A stretch of 64,000 nt of DNA from Parabacteroides johnsonii DSM 18315. GTDB taxonomy: Bacteria; Bacteroidota; Bacteroidia; Bacteroidales; Tannerellaceae. The position numbers were made by a program, and so were the translations under genes. Numbering within the stretch: position 1 is the stretch's first letter; each line of letters begins with the position of its first letter. Below are positions 62,554 to 64,000 of this stretch, piece after piece. The notes below the pieces were generated by a model that was given only the letters and a program-made list of their open reading frames with translations, did not search any database and was not told the origin of the DNA. The DNA lies in contig NZ_CP102285.1 in the NCBI RefSeq assembly GCF_025151045.1, positions 806,001 to 870,000 on the forward strand. The letters are read 5' to 3'.

Positions 62554-63441
62554 ATGGATTTCCGTCTGAAAGTATTTCATAGCGTAGCTACGAATTTGAG
62601 CTTTACGAAAGCGTCGAAAGAACTGTTTATCAGCCAGCCGGCTATCAGTAAACATATTCATGAATTGGAGGTGCAATATAAAACACCGTTGTTTGATCGT
62701 GTGGGAAGTCGTATCGGGTTGACCCATGCCGGAGAATTGCTGCTGTCGCATACGAAACAGCTGTTGGCTGCATACCGGCAGATGGACTTCGAGATGAATC
62801 TGTTGACGGATAATTTTGCAGGGGAACTGCGGTTGGGGGCAAGTACGACGATATCCCAATATGTGCTGCCGCCTGTTCTTGCCTCTTTTATCAAGAAGTT
62901 TCCGGAGATAAAAGTCTCTTTGCTGAACGGGAACAGCCGTGATATCGAACAGGCGTTGCGGGAAGGAAAGATCACCCTCGGTCTGGTCGAAGGAACGGCA
63001 CATCAGAGTACGCTTCACTATACGCCTTTTATGAAAGACGAACTGGTCGTCGTGGCGCATACGGGCTGCTCGCTGGCGGCCTATGACGAGATTTCGCTCG
63101 AACAACTCCGTACGCTACCTCTTGTCCTGCGAGAAAACGGTTCGGGGACGCTCGATGTGGTGGAAGCTGCTCTGGCGGAACATCAGATTAAACTTTCGCA
63201 ACTGAATGTATTGTTGCAAATGGGGAGTACGGAAAGTATAAAGCTGTTTTTGGAAAACTCCGAGGCGTTGGGAATTGTTTCTATTCGTGCCGTAACCCGC
63301 GAATTGATGTCCGGCAGGCTGAAGGTGATCGAAGTGGACGGGTTCCATGCCGAACGGATGTTTACCTTTGCCGAGCCGCAGGGACAGAACGGGGGAGTGG
63401 AAGAGAGCTTTATCCGATATGCCTGCCAAAACTGGCGATAA
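62554..63441 (+). CDS. LysR-family transcriptional regulator
   Basis: 295 residues. N-terminal winged helix (LKVFHSVATNLSFTKASKEL, FISQPAISKHIHELEVQYKTPLFDR region with core SQPAISKHIHELE) and the effector-binding domain (GELRLGASTTISQYVLPPVL, LGLVEGTAHQSTLHYTPF, PLVLRENGSGTLDVVEAAL). It resembles CysB/YeiE-type regulators. The next gene is a YeiH-type transporter, the usual partner, so it probably controls that gene in response to a sulfur compound, by inference. Confidence 0.93.
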   Translation: MDFRLKVFHSVATNLSFTKASKELFISQPAISKHIHELEVQYKTPLFDRVGSRIGLTHAGELLLSHTKQLLAAYRQMDFEMNLLTDNFAGELRLGASTTISQYVLPPVLASFIKKFPEIKVSLLNGNSRDIEQALREGKITLGLVEGTAHQSTLHYTPFMKDELVVVAHTGCSLAAYDEISLEQLRTLPLVLRENGSGTLDVVEAALAEHQIKLSQLNVLLQMGSTESIKLFLENSEALGIVSIRAVTRELMSGRLKVIEVDGFHAERMFTFAEPQGQNGGVEESFIRYACQNWR

Positions 63442-63495
63442 CCTGGTGTTATACCCTATAAAAACATATTAGGAAAGGATAGAGGAAAAAAGGCT

Positions 63496-63503
63496 TACTT
63501 TTG
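63496..63503 (+). promoter_or_regulatory. Probable -7 box of the YeiH-type gene
   Basis: TACTTTTG, exact match to TAnnTTTG, 41 bp before ATG 63545. Confidence 0.5.
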
Positions 63504-63544
63504 TCACGGTTTTAAAAAGTAATGGATTTTAAACTTGATTGAAT

Positions 63545-64000
63545 ATGTTTAGCGAAAAAAGGAGTAACGTACTTCATGGCATTCTGTTGATCGCCCTTTT
63601 CTCTTGTTCTGCTTTTTACATTGCAGAGTTTCCCTTTGTCAAAAATCTATCCTTCAGCCCTCTGATTGTCGGTATCCTGTTGGGGATGGTATATGCGAAC
63701 AGTTTACGCAACCATCTGCCTGAGACATGGGTGCCCGGTATTTTGTTTTGTACGAAGCAGGTACTGCGTGCCGGTATCGTGTTGTATGGTTTCAGGCTGA
63801 CATTTCAAAGCGTGGTCGAGATCGGGCTTCCGGCCATACTGATCGATGCGATTATAGTGACGGCTACCATCTTTATAGGTTTGTTTGTCGGGCGTTTGCT
63901 GAAGATGGATAGGGATCTCGCTTTGCTGACATCCACCGGTAGTGCGATCTGTGGAGCTGCTGCTGTATTGGGAGCTGAGCCGGTCGTGAAAAGTGAGCCG
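63545..64000 (+). CDS. YeiH/UPF0324-family putative sulfate exporter, N-terminal part (cut by window edge)
   Basis: ATG 63545 opens 152 codons that run off the window. Repeated transmembrane helices (GILLIALFSCSAFYIAEFPF, FSPLIVGILLGMVYANSL, LPAILIDAIIVTATIFIGLF) and the family block LLTSTGSAICGAAAVLGAEPVVK, which carries the conserved SAICGASA-like motif. The protein is an inner-membrane transporter of the YeiH family, proposed to export sulfate or related anions. It lies 103 bp downstream of the LysR gene. Confidence 0.9.
   Translation, partial: MFSEKRSNVLHGILLIALFSCSAFYIAEFPFVKNLSFSPLIVGILLGMVYANSLRNHLPETWVPGILFCTKQVLRAGIVLYGFRLTFQSVVEIGLPAILIDAIIVTATIFIGLFVGRLLKMDRDLALLTSTGSAICGAAAVLGAEPVVKSEP

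Overview
The window is chromosomal DNA of a gut-type Bacteroidales bacterium, most likely Parabacteroides or a close relative. The evidence is the SusC/SusD pairs, a hybrid two-component sensor with periplasmic propeller, FecR and STN signalling modules, a Mfa/Fim-type fimbrial operon, a type IX secretion sorting tail, and many start-proximal matches to the Bacteroidetes -7 box TAnnTTTG. The genus is inference from gene content; no rRNA is present to fix it.

Layout. 1-1880: end of a polysaccharide-utilisation-type locus (SusD tail plus a secreted metallophosphoesterase). 2221-5895: an ECF sigma factor without an adjacent anti-sigma factor, two outer-membrane proteins (one OmpA-like) and a membrane protein. 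6514-10690: a mostly minus-strand group that looks stress-related (manganese catalase, YtxH-like and GlsB/YeaQ-like membrane proteins, an FAD oxidoreductase, small proteins). 11006-12271: a secreted inositol-phosphate-type histidine phosphatase. 12920-29414: a complete carbohydrate locus with hybrid two-component sensor, FecR, STN-type SusC, SusD, a secreted sugar isomerase/epimerase-fold protein, a Tat-exported Gfo/Idh/MocA oxidoreductase and a HEAT-repeat protein with two 3-keto-disaccharide-hydrolase (DUF1080) domains. This set suggests that the sugar is oxidised first and cleaved as a keto-sugar in the envelope. 29546-45511: mainly housekeeping and envelope genes (sensor kinase, upp, HU, murB, two MBL hydrolases, a double SGNH hydrolase, GH97, two tRNA-Cys, rfbC, rfbB, an AsmA-like protein).

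45714-60372 is the most notable region. A tyrosine recombinase is followed directly by a roughly 500-bp segment bounded by perfect 22-bp inverted repeats, with an extra partial site on the right. Next come a small HU-like protein and a fimbrial operon (DUF3575, DUF3868, Mfa1-type shaft, Mfa2/FimB-type anchor, accessory fimbrillin-like lipoprotein, and a 1892-residue protein ending in a T9SS sorting domain). I read this as a phase-variable fimbriae locus controlled by an invertible leader. The recombinase lacks the usual first catalytic arginine, and the operon is a mosaic of GC-rich assembly genes and AT-rich subunit genes, as expected for antigenic diversification.

60564-62553 is accessory DNA: a frameshifted IS110-family transposase, REP-like palindromes and a cluster of ATGATAGT octamers, three of them spaced exactly 11 bp apart. 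The window ends with a LysR regulator and the start of a YeiH-type transporter. Several intergenic regions carry helically phased repeat arrays (23537-23625, 35097-35184, 62257-62304) that no annotated gene explains.
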